Origin: Nocardioides sp. R-C-SC26
GTDB lineage: Bacteria; Actinomycetota; Actinomycetes; Propionibacteriales; Nocardioidaceae
Reading direction: 5' to 3'
DNA length: 64,000 nucleotides
NCBI RefSeq assembly: GCF_021246465.1
Contig: NZ_JAHRHK010000003.1
Location: 24,744-88,743, forward strand
Position numbers and translations under genes: made by a program. The notes beneath the pieces are model-generated. The model worked only from the letters and a program-made list of their open reading frames with translations, did no database searches and had not been told where the DNA came from. Positions 44,420-56,629 of this stretch are shown piece by piece. Numbering within the stretch: position 1 is the stretch's first letter; every line of letters begins with the position of its first letter.

Positions 44420-45856
44420 TCACTCCGCCGAACGTCCTCGCCGCGCACGTCGCGCGCCGGCGTCATCACGCGAGGAGGAGACCTGGTCACGGCTTCCGTA
44501 GCTGATGTAGGAGCCGTAGGCGGCGTAGCCGCCGTAGCCCCATCGCTCGCGGGAGAGCGGGATGTCGTTGAGCACCACACCGACCGGGACGGCGTTGACC
44601 TGGTTGAGGCGCTCCAGGGCGGTCCGCAGCTCAGGACGCTTGGACCGGGCGTGCCGGACGACGAGCAGGGTGGCGTCGACGCCGGCCGAGAGGATCGCCG
44701 CGTCGGTCACCGGGAGCAGCGGCGGGGTGTCGATGATGACGATGTCGTACTCGTTCTTGACCTCAGCCATCATCCGCTCCATCGCATGCGTCTGCAGCAG
44801 CTCGGCCGGGTTCGGCGGCACGACGCCCGAGGGCAGCAGGTGCAGGCCCGAGTCGGCGTGCTCGACGATCGCGTCGCGGAGGCTGACCTTGCCGAGCAGC
44901 ACCGTCGTGACACCGATACTGCCGTCGATCCCGAACAGCTCGGCCACCTGCGGACGCCGCAGGTCGCCGTCGACCAGCAGGGTGCGCGCACCGTTGAGGG
45001 CCAGCGCGATGGCGAGGTTGGCCGCCGTGGAGGTCTTGCCCTCCTCCTTCATCGAGGAGGTCACCACGATCGACTTGTGCGAGGAGTCGACGTCGACGAA
45101 CTGCACGTTGGTGCGGAGGACGCGGAAAGCCTCCACCCGTTGGGTGTGCAGATCGTCCTGGGACACCAGGCGACGCTTGGCGTTGGCACCCTCATGAGCG
45201 ATCGACCCCAGCACGGGCAGGTCCGTGACGCTCTCGAGGTCCTCGGTCGAGGAGATGCTGGTGTCCAGGAGCTCACGCAGGAGCGCGATCGAGACTCCGA
45301 CGATCAGGCCGAGCATCGCCGCCAGGACTCCGTAGAGGATCGGCTTGGGTGCCACCGGCTGGGCGTTGAAGGTGGCGGAGTCGATCACGGTCACCGTGGT
45401 CGGCGGGTTGCTGCCGTCGGCGGGGGTCTCGATGTCGGCCGCCACGGCGACCAGCTGCTCGGCGTAGGACTGCGCGAGTTCCTGCGCTACCGCGGGATCG
45501 CTCTCGCGCACCTTCAGCTCGATCACCGAGGTGTCCGGCACGACCGAGGCCTCGACCTTGCCGATGACGTCGGAGAGCGACTCGGTCATGCCGAGCTCGT
45601 CGCGCACGCGCTGCGCCACCAGACGGCTCTTCAAGACCTGCACGTAGGTGCCTGCGCGCTGGGCGGAGAGCAGACCGGCGGTGTAAGCCTCGCCGATCTC
45701 CGACTGAGCCGACGAGACGATCACGCGCGCACGTGACTCGTAGGTGTCCGAGGCGAACTGGACAGCCGTGGAGATCACGGCTGTGGACACCACCACACAC
45801 AGCGCGATCAGGACGGCGTGCCGACGAAGCGCGCGCACGTAGCCGCGAAGATTCAC
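44420..45856 (-). CDS. Wzz/chain-length determinant plus bacterial tyrosine kinase (CapAB/Wzc type)
   Basis: A 478-residue inner-membrane BY-kinase. Residues 1-200 form the Wzz part (two helices, LRRHAVLIALCVVVSTAVISTAVQF and GVLAAMLGLIVGVSIALL, around an extracytoplasmic domain). The cytoplasmic kinase has a Walker A KEEGKTSTAANLA, Walker A' LLVDGDLRRPQVAELFG, Walker B DIVIIDTPPLLPVTDA, and a C-terminal tyrosine cluster (WGYGGYAAYGSYISYG). Such kinases control polymer length and are switched off by LMW-PTP phosphatases; a phosphatase domain is in the fusion protein at 56630. This gene is the first of the minus-strand run that continues to the polymerase. Confidence 0.93.
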   Translation of the reverse strand: MNLRGYVRALRRHAVLIALCVVVSTAVISTAVQFASDTYESRARVIVSSAQSEIGEAYTAGLLSAQRAGTYVQVLKSRLVAQRVRDELGMTESLSDVIGKVEASVVPDTSVIELKVRESDPAVAQELAQSYAEQLVAVAADIETPADGSNPPTTVTVIDSATFNAQPVAPKPILYGVLAAMLGLIVGVSIALLRELLDTSISSTEDLESVTDLPVLGSIAHEGANAKRRLVSQDDLHTQRVEAFRVLRTNVQFVDVDSSHKSIVVTSSMKEEGKTSTAANLAIALALNGARTLLVDGDLRRPQVAELFGIDGSIGVTTVLLGKVSLRDAIVEHADSGLHLLPSGVVPPNPAELLQTHAMERMMAEVKNEYDIVIIDTPPLLPVTDAAILSAGVDATLLVVRHARSKRPELRTALERLNQVNAVPVGVVLNDIPLSRERWGYGGYAAYGSYISYGSRDQVSSSRDDAGARRARRGRSAE

Positions 45857-46019
45857 AGTTCTCCCATCGATGATGCCAGGCGCCGACCCTCGGGCCCCGG
45901 CAACTGAGAGCAGCCTAAGCGCACACGTCCGGCGTGTCCGAGATACCCGCCGCTCAAGATGTTCCGCAGTCGGTTCGCGGCGCCGGTCAGATCGGCTCGT
46001 CGGGCCCCTACCTGAGCAG

Positions 46020-47459
46020 TCACGGCACGAGCTGGTTCCGACGGACGTCGACGACCTGGCCGGTGAGATCGGACACCATCACCTCCAGAGACCGGCGTGC
46101 GACGACGTCGGCCTCCAGCAGGGACTCCGGCGGTTCCTCGCCGAAGGCGGCGCTCCGCATGGGTGTCGCGGTGCGCTCGGGGTTCACACAGTTGATCCGT
46201 GCGCCGCGCTCGGCCCACTCGGCCGCGACGGCCTGGGTGAGGTTGACGACACCGGCCTTCGCCGAGGAGTAGAGCGCGTAGCCGGCTCGACCCCGGGTGT
46301 AGGAGGAGGAGGTGAAGAGCAGCATCGAGCCGCGCGAGGCGAGGAGCGCCTCCCCGAAGGCCTGGGCGATCCACACGGGTGCGAGGTAGTTGACCTCCGT
46401 GGCGTGGAAGACCGCCTCCTCGGAGAGCTCGTGCAGCTCGCCGCGCGGCAACACGCCCGCGGCGTTGACGACGAAGTCGATGCGACCCGTCGTCTCCAGA
46501 GCGACGTCGCGGGCCGCGGCGACCTCGGCACGGGACTCCACGTGCGTGCCGCTGCCCGAGCGGCTGAACCGGTGGACGTGCGCACCGAAGCCCTCGGCCT
46601 GTGCGGCGATCGCCTCGCCGATGCCGTAGGACGCGCCGAACACGGCCATCGTCCGGCCCTCCAGGGCGGCCCGCAGACCGGCGTCGTCGATCGGCGAGGT
46701 GTCGGTCGAGGCGAGCTGGAAGAGCTTGTCGGCGATGTGGATGTCGATCGGCTCGGTGACCTTCAGGTTGCGCTCCGCGCCGTTCACCACCGCGATCGGG
46801 ACGTCCGGGAGGTAACGCAGCACGACCGTGCAGTCGTCGGTCGCGGTGAACTCCGGATCGCTCGCGGCGATCTCGTAGGCACGTCGGAGCACGCTGAGAC
46901 GGAACGACTGGGGCGTCTGCCCACGCCGCAGATCCGCGCGGGGCGGTACCTCGGCGATGACGGGCGCCTCGCCGGCGACCCGGATCACCGTGTCGGCCGA
47001 CGGGATCGCGGTGTCGACGGCGTCGTAGGTGCGCAACGCCTCGACGTTGGCCTCGATGATGGAGTGGGAGACCAACGGGCGGACGGCGTCGTGCAGGAGC
47101 ACGTGGCAGTCCTCGCCGTCGGGCAGCGTCCCCGCGACGGCGTCCAGCGCGGCGCGGGTGGTGTCCGAGCGTGTTCCTGCGCCCTCGTGGATCGCCGACA
47201 CCTTGCCGTAGGAGCCCGAGCGCACGATCGAGCGCACGGCGTCGAGGTGCCCGGGCGCCATCATCACGATGATCTCGTCGACGACCGGGGAGGCCTGGAA
47301 CGTCGCGATGGTGTGCTCGATGATCGGCTTGCCGGCCACGGTGATCAGTTGCTTGGGGAGAGCGAGGCCGACCCGCGTCCCGGTGCCACCGGCGAGGATC
47401 ACCGCGACCCGCTTCAACGGGGCCGCCGACTCCGACGACCCCAACGGCACTGCACTCAC
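46020..47459 (-). CDS. Bifunctional CDP-ribitol synthase (cytidylyltransferase plus SDR reductase; Bcs1/Acs1 type)
   Basis: A 479-residue two-domain enzyme. Residues 15-235 are an IspD/TarI-type cytidylyltransferase ([64 protein letters not shown]). Residues 250-475 are an SDR ([57 protein letters not shown]). The same order and these motifs occur in Haemophilus Bcs1/Acs1, which reduces ribulose-5-phosphate to ribitol-5-phosphate and activates it as CDP-ribitol. GTG at 47459 follows GAAGAGGAG and overlaps the rfbA stop. It is not the MEP-pathway IspD. It supplies a donor for LicD proteins in the cluster (inference). Confidence 0.92.
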   Translation of the reverse strand: MSAVPLGSSESAAPLKRVAVILAGGTGTRVGLALPKQLITVAGKPIIEHTIATFQASPVVDEIIVMMAPGHLDAVRSIVRSGSYGKVSAIHEGAGTRSDTTRAALDAVAGTLPDGEDCHVLLHDAVRPLVSHSIIEANVEALRTYDAVDTAIPSADTVIRVAGEAPVIAEVPPRADLRRGQTPQSFRLSVLRRAYEIAASDPEFTATDDCTVVLRYLPDVPIAVVNGAERNLKVTEPIDIHIADKLFQLASTDTSPIDDAGLRAALEGRTMAVFGASYGIGEAIAAQAEGFGAHVHRFSRSGSGTHVESRAEVAAARDVALETTGRIDFVVNAAGVLPRGELHELSEEAVFHATEVNYLAPVWIAQAFGEALLASRGSMLLFTSSSYTRGRAGYALYSSAKAGVVNLTQAVAAEWAERGARINCVNPERTATPMRSAAFGEEPPESLLEADVVARRSLEVMVSDLTGQVVDVRRNQLVP

Positions 47460-48328
47460 GCGATCTCCTCTTCGAGCAACGTCAACAGATAGGCGCCGTA
47501 CCCGCTCTTGACGAGCGGCTCGGCCAGCGCAGCGAGCGCGTCGGCGTCCAGGTACCCCATCCGCCACGCCACCTCCTCGGGCGCGCCGATCTTCGCACCC
47601 TGCCGCGCCTCGATCGCACGCACGTAGTTGCTGGCGTCGTTGAGGTCGTCGAACGTGCCGGTGTCGAGCCAGGCTGCGCCACGGGGCAGCACCTCGACCT
47701 GGAGACGGCCCTCCTGGAGGTAGAGGCGGTTGAGGTCGGTGATCTCCAGCTCGCCCCGCGGCGAGGGACGCAGCGTCTTGGCCCGCTCGACGACGTCGGG
47801 GCCGTAGAAGTAGAGCCCCGGGACGGCGTAGCGGCTGCGGGGACGCGCGGGCTTCTCCTCCAGCGAGATCGCGCGCCCCTCACCGTCGAACTCCACGACG
47901 CCGTAGGCCGAGGGGTCCGCGACGGGATAGCCGAAGACGGCGGCGCCGTCCAGGTCCTCGAAGCGCCGTAGACGCGTGCCGAGCCCGCCTCCGTAGAAGA
48001 TGTTGTCGCCGAGCACGAGTCCGGCGTGGTCACCGTCGAGGTGCTGCTCGCCGATCAGGAAGGCCTGGGCGAGGCCGTCCGGCGACGGTTGCACCGCGTA
48101 GGTGATCGAGATGCCCCACTGCGAGCCGTCGCCGAGCAGCCGGACGAACTGGTCGGCCTCGTGCGGCGTGGTGATCACCAGGATCTCCCGGATGCCGGCG
48201 AGCATCAACGTGGAGATCGGGTAGTAGATCATCGGCTTGTCATAGACCGGCATCAGCTGCTTGCTCACCGCGTACGTGATCGGGTGCAGCCTGCTGCCGG
48301 TGCCACCGGCCAAGATGATCCCGCGCAT
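47456..48328 (-). CDS. rfbA: Glucose-1-phosphate thymidylyltransferase
   Basis: A 290-residue enzyme making dTDP-glucose, the first step of dTDP-rhamnose. [36 protein letters not shown] is the nucleotide/Glc-1-P binding start; [29 protein letters not shown] and [11 protein letters not shown] follow. The ATG at 48328 has AGGGAG 5 bases upstream; another ATG lies one codon earlier. rfbB and rfbCD are on the opposite strand 2 kb away. It is divergent from gmd with 69 bases between starts. Confidence 0.96.
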   Translation of the reverse strand: MRGIILAGGTGSRLHPITYAVSKQLMPVYDKPMIYYPISTLMLAGIREILVITTPHEADQFVRLLGDGSQWGISITYAVQPSPDGLAQAFLIGEQHLDGDHAGLVLGDNIFYGGGLGTRLRRFEDLDGAAVFGYPVADPSAYGVVEFDGEGRAISLEEKPARPRSRYAVPGLYFYGPDVVERAKTLRPSPRGELEITDLNRLYLQEGRLQVEVLPRGAAWLDTGTFDDLNDASNYVRAIEARQGAKIGAPEEVAWRMGYLDADALAALAEPLVKSGYGAYLLTLLEEEIA

Positions 48329-48397
48329 CATCACTCCCTCTCGCCGCCCCGGACCGGCGGATCGGCTGACGCCGCGACAGCCTGCCACACTCCTGCC

Positions 48398-49378
<981 letters not shown>

Positions 49379-49390
49379 GTGCTCGTGATC

Positions 49391-52756
<3,366 letters not shown>

Positions 52757-52768
52757 ACGACGCGGGAG

Positions 52769-53053
52769 TCAGCGACGGCGCAGGCCCGCCAGCGCCGGTC
52801 GGACGTCGGCGAGATAGACGAGCGCGGCGATCAGGAACGCGATGTTGAGGATCGACAACCCCAGCGGCACGAACTGCAGCACGACCGCGATGCCGAGGAT
52901 GATGCACCAGGTCGGCTTGGTGAGCTTGCCCGCCGCCAGGTACGACTCGGCCGAGTAGAGCAGCGAGTTCACGAAGGCGAAGATCGTGGTCGCCAGAATG
53001 ACGAAGAAGACGATGAGCATCATCGTGCTCTGAACCTCGAAGACCTCGGCCAC
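52769..53053 (-). CDS. DUF2516 family small membrane protein
   Basis: A 94-residue protein with two to three hydrophobic helices and the family's AGKLTKPTWCIILGIAVVLQF loop and ALVYLADVRPAL end. GTG at 53053 gives the VAEVFEVQST start usual for the family; ATGs at about 53018 and 53021 are alternatives. Function unknown. It lies beyond the GT4 gene from the HTH-hbhA pair, with which I recall a DUF2516 gene being linked in mycobacteria. Confidence 0.82.
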   Translation of the reverse strand: MAEVFEVQSTMMLIVFFVILATTIFAFVNSLLYSAESYLAAGKLTKPTWCIILGIAVVLQFVPLGLSILNIAFLIAALVYLADVRPALAGLRRR

Positions 53054-53113
53054 GACGTCACCGTATCCGGCCCGGCGACCCGCGTCGTCACGAGCAGCGG
53101 ACACAATGTGGCC

Positions 53114-54151
53114 ATGTCAGAGGCCGAGCGGTTCCGGGTGCTGCATGTCACGCTCGCCTACGGCGGCGGGCTCCGCACCGCGCTGCAGCGCTACATCGCG
53201 GCCACACCGCATCTGGAGCACCACCTGCTCATCGCCGGCGTGGAGGAGGAGTTCCCGCCCGCGGACGTCGCCTCGGTGCGCCTGGTCGGCGAGCGCGGCC
53301 GACGTCGCGCGATCGTCGAGCGCGTCGCAGAGCTCGCGCCCGACGTCGTGCACGTGCACTCCAGCTGGGCGGGGTTCTTCGCGCGTCGTGGCCCGCTTTC
53401 CGCGCCGGTGCTCTACCAGCCGCACGGCTTCGCCTTCGAGCCGGGCGCCCGCAGCGGGCCCGCGCGCGCGGCGTTCCGCGCCGTCGAGCGGTGGGCGGCG
53501 CGCCACACCGACGCCTTCGCCGTCCTCACTCCCCACGAGGGGCGGCTGGCGCACGGCCTCGACGCCTCTGCCTCCGTCGTGCCGATCGAGAACCTCACCG
53601 ACCTCGACGTCGGCCTCCACGGTGGCTGGTCCCCGCCCGCCCGCCCACGCATCACGATGGTCGGCCGCGTCACCGGCCAGAAGGACCCCGAGTTCTTCGC
53701 CCGCACCATCGAGGCGGCTCGTGCCGCCGGCTGGGACGCCGAGTGGACGTGGGTCGGGGCGGGGGACGACGAGCCGACCGCGCGCCTGCGCGACCTCGGC
53801 GTCGACGTCACCGGGTGGCTCGATCCCGCCGGCGTCGCGGAGGTGCTGCGGGCGACGACGGTCTACTTCCACACCGCGTGCTACGAAGGCTTCGCGATGA
53901 GCATCCTGGACGCCGCCGCGGTGGGCACTCCGGTGGTCGCCCGCGACATCGCCTGCCTCAGCGACACCGACCTGTCCAAGGTGAGGACGCCGGAGGCGGC
54001 CGCCCACGTCCTGCGCGGACTCATCGAGAACGCCGACGCCCTGACGGCCGAGGCGGGCCGATCCGCGACGTTCCACGCCGCGCGTCGCCCCGAACAGCTG
54101 ACCCAGCAGCTCGACACGGCCTACGCCCTCACCGTCGCCCGGGCGCGCTGA
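53114..54151 (+). CDS. Glycosyltransferase family 4
   Basis: A 345-residue GT-B enzyme using a nucleotide-sugar donor. N-terminal domain: RVLHVTLAYGGGLRTALQRYI, then VVHVHSSWAGFFARR. C-terminal donor domain: PRITMVGRVTGQKDPEFFARTIEAA and CYEGFAMSILDAAAVGTPVVARDI with E-x7-D for the usual E-x7-E. It is the only clear cytosolic sugar transferase of the cluster in this window. ATG at 53114 is chosen; GTG at 53108 is in frame. It stands between two minus-strand genes. Confidence 0.9.
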   Translation: MSEAERFRVLHVTLAYGGGLRTALQRYIAATPHLEHHLLIAGVEEEFPPADVASVRLVGERGRRRAIVERVAELAPDVVHVHSSWAGFFARRGPLSAPVLYQPHGFAFEPGARSGPARAAFRAVERWAARHTDAFAVLTPHEGRLAHGLDASASVVPIENLTDLDVGLHGGWSPPARPRITMVGRVTGQKDPEFFARTIEAARAAGWDAEWTWVGAGDDEPTARLRDLGVDVTGWLDPAGVAEVLRATTVYFHTACYEGFAMSILDAAAVGTPVVARDIACLSDTDLSKVRTPEAAAHVLRGLIENADALTAEAGRSATFHAARRPEQLTQQLDTAYALTVARAR

Positions 54152-54187
54152 CCCCGGCGATCGCCCTCCCACCTGGGGAAGACGACG

Positions 54188-54221
54188 AACGGCTCCCACG
54201 ACCGAAGCCGTGGGAGCCGTT
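54188..54221. terminator. Bidirectional hairpin terminator
   Basis: Perfect 13-bp stem, AACGGCTCCCACG (54188-54200) against CGTGGGAGCCGTT (54209-54221), 8-base loop, between the convergent GT4 and hbhA-like genes. The flanking bases end in TT on the plus strand, with no longer T-tract. Confidence 0.8.
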
Positions 54222-54235
54222 CGAGAGCGGTCTGA

Positions 54236-54796
54236 TCAGGCCTGAGCGGCCGGGGCCTTCTTGGCCGGGGCCTTCTTCGCGGCAGCCTTCTTGGCCGGCG
54301 CCTTCTTCGCAGCCGCCTTCTTGGCGGGGGCCTTCTTGGCGGCGGGCTTGGTGGGGTTGACCTTCACCTCGACCGAGGCGGTCGAGGGCAGCTTGGCGCC
54401 CTTGACGACGGCCTCGCCGCGCTTGGCGAGCTCACCGTAGGTCGCGGTCACGATCGCGACGTTGTCGTCGACGCTCTTCTGCACCTTGGCCGGGATCGCC
54501 TTGGCGTCGGCCTGCAGCTCGATGACCCGGGCCTCGACCCGCGCGCGGCGCGTCTTGGCGGAGTCGACGGCGACGGCGCGCAGCGTCTTGGCGTCGATCG
54601 CGGTGACGGTCTTCTGCACGTCGGAGACGCGCGCCTGAGCGTCCTTCTGATAGCCGGTCAGCTTCTGCTGCACGTCGTCGACGTACTCCTTGACGGCGGC
54701 GACGACGAGGTCGCCGGCGCCGACACCGGCGTAGAGCGGCTTCTGGGCGGCCGCGGGGATCTCGATGGACTTGAAGTCGAACTTGGCCTTGGCCAT
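54236..54796 (-). CDS. hbhA: Heparin-binding haemagglutinin (HbhA)-like protein
   Basis: A 186-residue protein with the HbhA plan: short hydrophobic N-terminus (PLYAGVGAGDLVVAAVKEY), a long amphipathic coiled-coil (about 30-125) and a C-terminal Lys/Ala/Pro repeat tail (KKAPAKKAAAKKAPAKKA) of ~35 residues. In mycobacteria HbhA is a surface adhesin binding heparan sulfate through that tail; in an environmental actinomycete it could bind acidic glycans or membranes. GGAGAGCTGAC precedes the ATG. It starts 1 base after its HTH neighbour's stop and is clearly co-transcribed. Confidence 0.85.
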   Translation of the reverse strand: MAKAKFDFKSIEIPAAAQKPLYAGVGAGDLVVAAVKEYVDDVQQKLTGYQKDAQARVSDVQKTVTAIDAKTLRAVAVDSAKTRRARVEARVIELQADAKAIPAKVQKSVDDNVAIVTATYGELAKRGEAVVKGAKLPSTASVEVKVNPTKPAAKKAPAKKAAAKKAPAKKAAAKKAPAKKAPAAQA

Positions 54797-54797
54797 G

Positions 54798-55244
54798 TCA
54801 GCTCTCCTGAGTGTGGTGAGGGATGGATGGTTCCTCGTCGCCCGCCGTCTCGCTCTCGACCGGGCCGACGACGGCGGGAGCCTCCGCGGCCGCGTTCATG
54901 GCGAGGAACGATGAGTAGACATCGAGGAGGGACTGCTTCTGCCGCTCGGTGAGCGCGGGATCGTTGAGCACGGCGATCTCCACCGAGCCCCCGACACCGT
55001 CGCCCGGGCTGAGAATTCCTGCGCGAACGTAGAGCTGCTCCGCAGAGATCCGCAGCGCCCGGGCGAGCTGCTGCAGCACCTCGGCCGAGGGCTTGCGCAG
55101 ACCGCGTTCGATCTGGCTGAGGTACGGGTTCGACACGCCTGCCTGCTGGGCGAGCTGCCGCAGGGAGAGGCGCGACTCCGTGCGCTGCTCCTTGAGGTAG
55201 TCACCGAGCGACTCGACGGTCTGCCCGACCATTCCCTTGGCCAT
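54798..55244 (-). CDS. Xre-family HTH regulator (Rv0474-like)
   Basis: A 148-residue regulator. The helix-turn-helix is at residues 12-70 (LGDYLKEQRTESRLSLRQLAQQAGVSNPYLSQIERGLRKPSAEVLQQLARALRISAEQL broken here into its helices). The C-terminal half is acidic and ends in a low-complexity tail. Directly upstream of hbhA, the same order as Rv0474-hbhA in Mycobacterium tuberculosis (recalled). It shares a 93-base divergent region with manA that holds a perfect dyad and is probably autoregulated. Confidence 0.9.
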   Translation of the reverse strand: MAKGMVGQTVESLGDYLKEQRTESRLSLRQLAQQAGVSNPYLSQIERGLRKPSAEVLQQLARALRISAEQLYVRAGILSPGDGVGGSVEIAVLNDPALTERQKQSLLDVYSSFLAMNAAAEAPAVVGPVESETAGDEEPSIPHHTQES

Positions 55245-55253
55245 GACTCCATG

Positions 55254-55273
55254 GTGCTAGCAATAGTTAGCAC
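55254..55273. promoter_or_regulatory. Dyad GTGCTA-N8-TAGCAC between the HTH and manA genes
   Basis: Perfect 6-bp arms with an 8-bp spacer, only 10 bases upstream of the HTH start; TTTGCAAA, an 8-bp palindrome, follows at 55274-55281. This short AT-rich patch is likely the operator/promoter for one or both genes. Confidence 0.55.
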
Positions 55274-55337
55274 TTTGCAAACTCAGCAAGCGTGGCATCC
55301 GTCACTCGCCGGCGACGGCCGTCCTACCCTGGGCCCC

Positions 55338-56528
55338 ATGTACCGCCTGCGCAACGGCGTCCAGAACTACTCGTGGGGGTCCCCGGAGGCGATCCCGCGG
55401 TTCTTCGGCGAGCGCGCCGACGGCACCCCCGTCGCCGAGGTCTGGATCGGCACCCACCCCCTCCAGCCGTCGACGGCCATCGACTCCGACGGCGACGTCA
55501 AGCAGCTCTCCGACGTCGCCGGCGACCTCCCCTTCATGCTCAAGGTCCTCGCCGCCGACCAGCCCCTCTCGCTTCAGGTCCACCCCAGCAAGTCGCAGGC
55601 CGAGGACGGGTTCTCGATGGAGGAGAGTGCGGGGATCCCGCTGGACTCTCCTGACCGCGTCTTCAAGGACGCCAACCACAAGCCCGAGATGGTCTACGCG
55701 CTCACCACCTTCGACACCCTCATCGGCTTCCGCCCGACGGTGGAGATCCTGCGCGTGCTGGCGCCGCTGGAGACCCCGTTGACCAAGCGGCTGGTCGAGG
55801 ACCTGCGGGCAGACCCCGGTTTCGCGGGCATCGTGCGCCGACTGGAGTGGCTGCTCACCGAGGAGGTGACGGCCGCCCAGGTCGGCGAGGTCGTCGGCGC
55901 CTGCCGGGCCCTGGGCCGGCTGGGCCTGGACATCAAACGCGCCTACTCCACGGCCGTCGAGATCGCCGAGTACCACCCCGACGACGTCGGCGTGGTGATC
56001 TCGCTGATGCTCAACCGGATGACGCTGCAGCCGGGCGAGGCCGCCTACCTGGGCGCGGGGATCATCCACGCGCACCTCCGCGGCCTGTGCCTGGAGGTGA
56101 TGGCCTCCTCCGACAACGTGCTGCGCGCCGGTCTCACCGCCAAGCACGTCGACCCCGCCGGTCTGGTGGCCTGCCTGGGGCACACCGGCATGGCGCGGAT
56201 CGCGCGCGTCAACCCGGAGTTCGCCCTGGCCGACACCGAGGTCTTCAGCCCCGCCGACGTCGAGTTCGCGCTCGCCGTCACCCAGGTGTCGCACGCCGAC
56301 CCCGAAGGCGTCTCGCTGGTCAACGCCAAGCGATCACTGCTCATCTGCACGGGCGGGGAGGTCGAGGTCCGCAGCGACGCCGGCGAGACCGCGCGGCTGG
56401 CCCGGGGCGAGTCGATCTACCTGGGCCCCGACGACCGCGACTGCGTGGTGGTCGGCCTGGGCGAGGTCGCGCAGGCCTTCGAGCCGGCCAGACGCGCCGT
56501 GCACTCCCGGTTGATCGACGTCGTCTGA
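55338..56528 (+). CDS. manA: Mannose-6-phosphate isomerase, class I
   Basis: A 396-residue zinc cupin enzyme linking fructose-6-P to mannose-6-P for GDP-mannose. MYRLRNGVQNYSWGSPEAIP, FMLKVLAADQPLSLQVHPSK (zinc ligands Gln/His), KDANHKPEM (Glu ligand) and AAYLGAGIIHAHLRGLCLEVMASSDNVLRAGL (His ligand and active Arg) are all there. It supports the gmd genes of the cluster. Followed by a small hairpin. Confidence 0.95.
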   Translation: MYRLRNGVQNYSWGSPEAIPRFFGERADGTPVAEVWIGTHPLQPSTAIDSDGDVKQLSDVAGDLPFMLKVLAADQPLSLQVHPSKSQAEDGFSMEESAGIPLDSPDRVFKDANHKPEMVYALTTFDTLIGFRPTVEILRVLAPLETPLTKRLVEDLRADPGFAGIVRRLEWLLTEEVTAAQVGEVVGACRALGRLGLDIKRAYSTAVEIAEYHPDDVGVVISLMLNRMTLQPGEAAYLGAGIIHAHLRGLCLEVMASSDNVLRAGLTAKHVDPAGLVACLGHTGMARIARVNPEFALADTEVFSPADVEFALAVTQVSHADPEGVSLVNAKRSLLICTGGEVEVRSDAGETARLARGESIYLGPDDRDCVVVGLGEVAQAFEPARRAVHSRLIDVV

Positions 56529-56553
56529 GGCGGCTCGTCGGCTCACCTGGTCC

Positions 56554-56577
56554 TGAGACGGCCACCGTCGGTGGTCT
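56554..56577 (+). terminator. Possible hairpin after manA
   Basis: GAGAC pairs with GTCTC around an inner CACC/GGTG stem with a GTC loop. Its right arm (GGTGGTCTCGA) resembles the dispersed VETP-type repeats, so it may be a repeat remnant acting as terminator. Confidence 0.4.
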
Positions 56578-56629
56578 CGAAACTCCGCCCGTCGCCCGGC
56601 ATGCGGCCTCCCCTGGCAGGATGACCGCC

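Noticed and set aside
42476..45736. A 1086-codon plus-strand open frame opposite the licD-flippase and BY-kinase genes
   Set aside because: It is antisense to two clear genes, has no recognisable domain, is rich in Arg/Glu/His/Gly as expected from the third-codon GC bias, and lacks a sensible start.
46020..47459. Annotation as the MEP-pathway enzyme IspD
   Set aside because: The fused SDR domain and motifs such as SSSYTRGR and INCVNPERT match Bcs1/Acs1 CDP-ribitol synthases, and the context is a surface polysaccharide cluster.
54236..54350. The Lys/Ala-coding repeat tract as a mobile or CRISPR-like repeat
   Set aside because: The short tandem pattern is explained by the KKAPAKKA tail of the HbhA-like protein; units are codon-level and spacers are absent.
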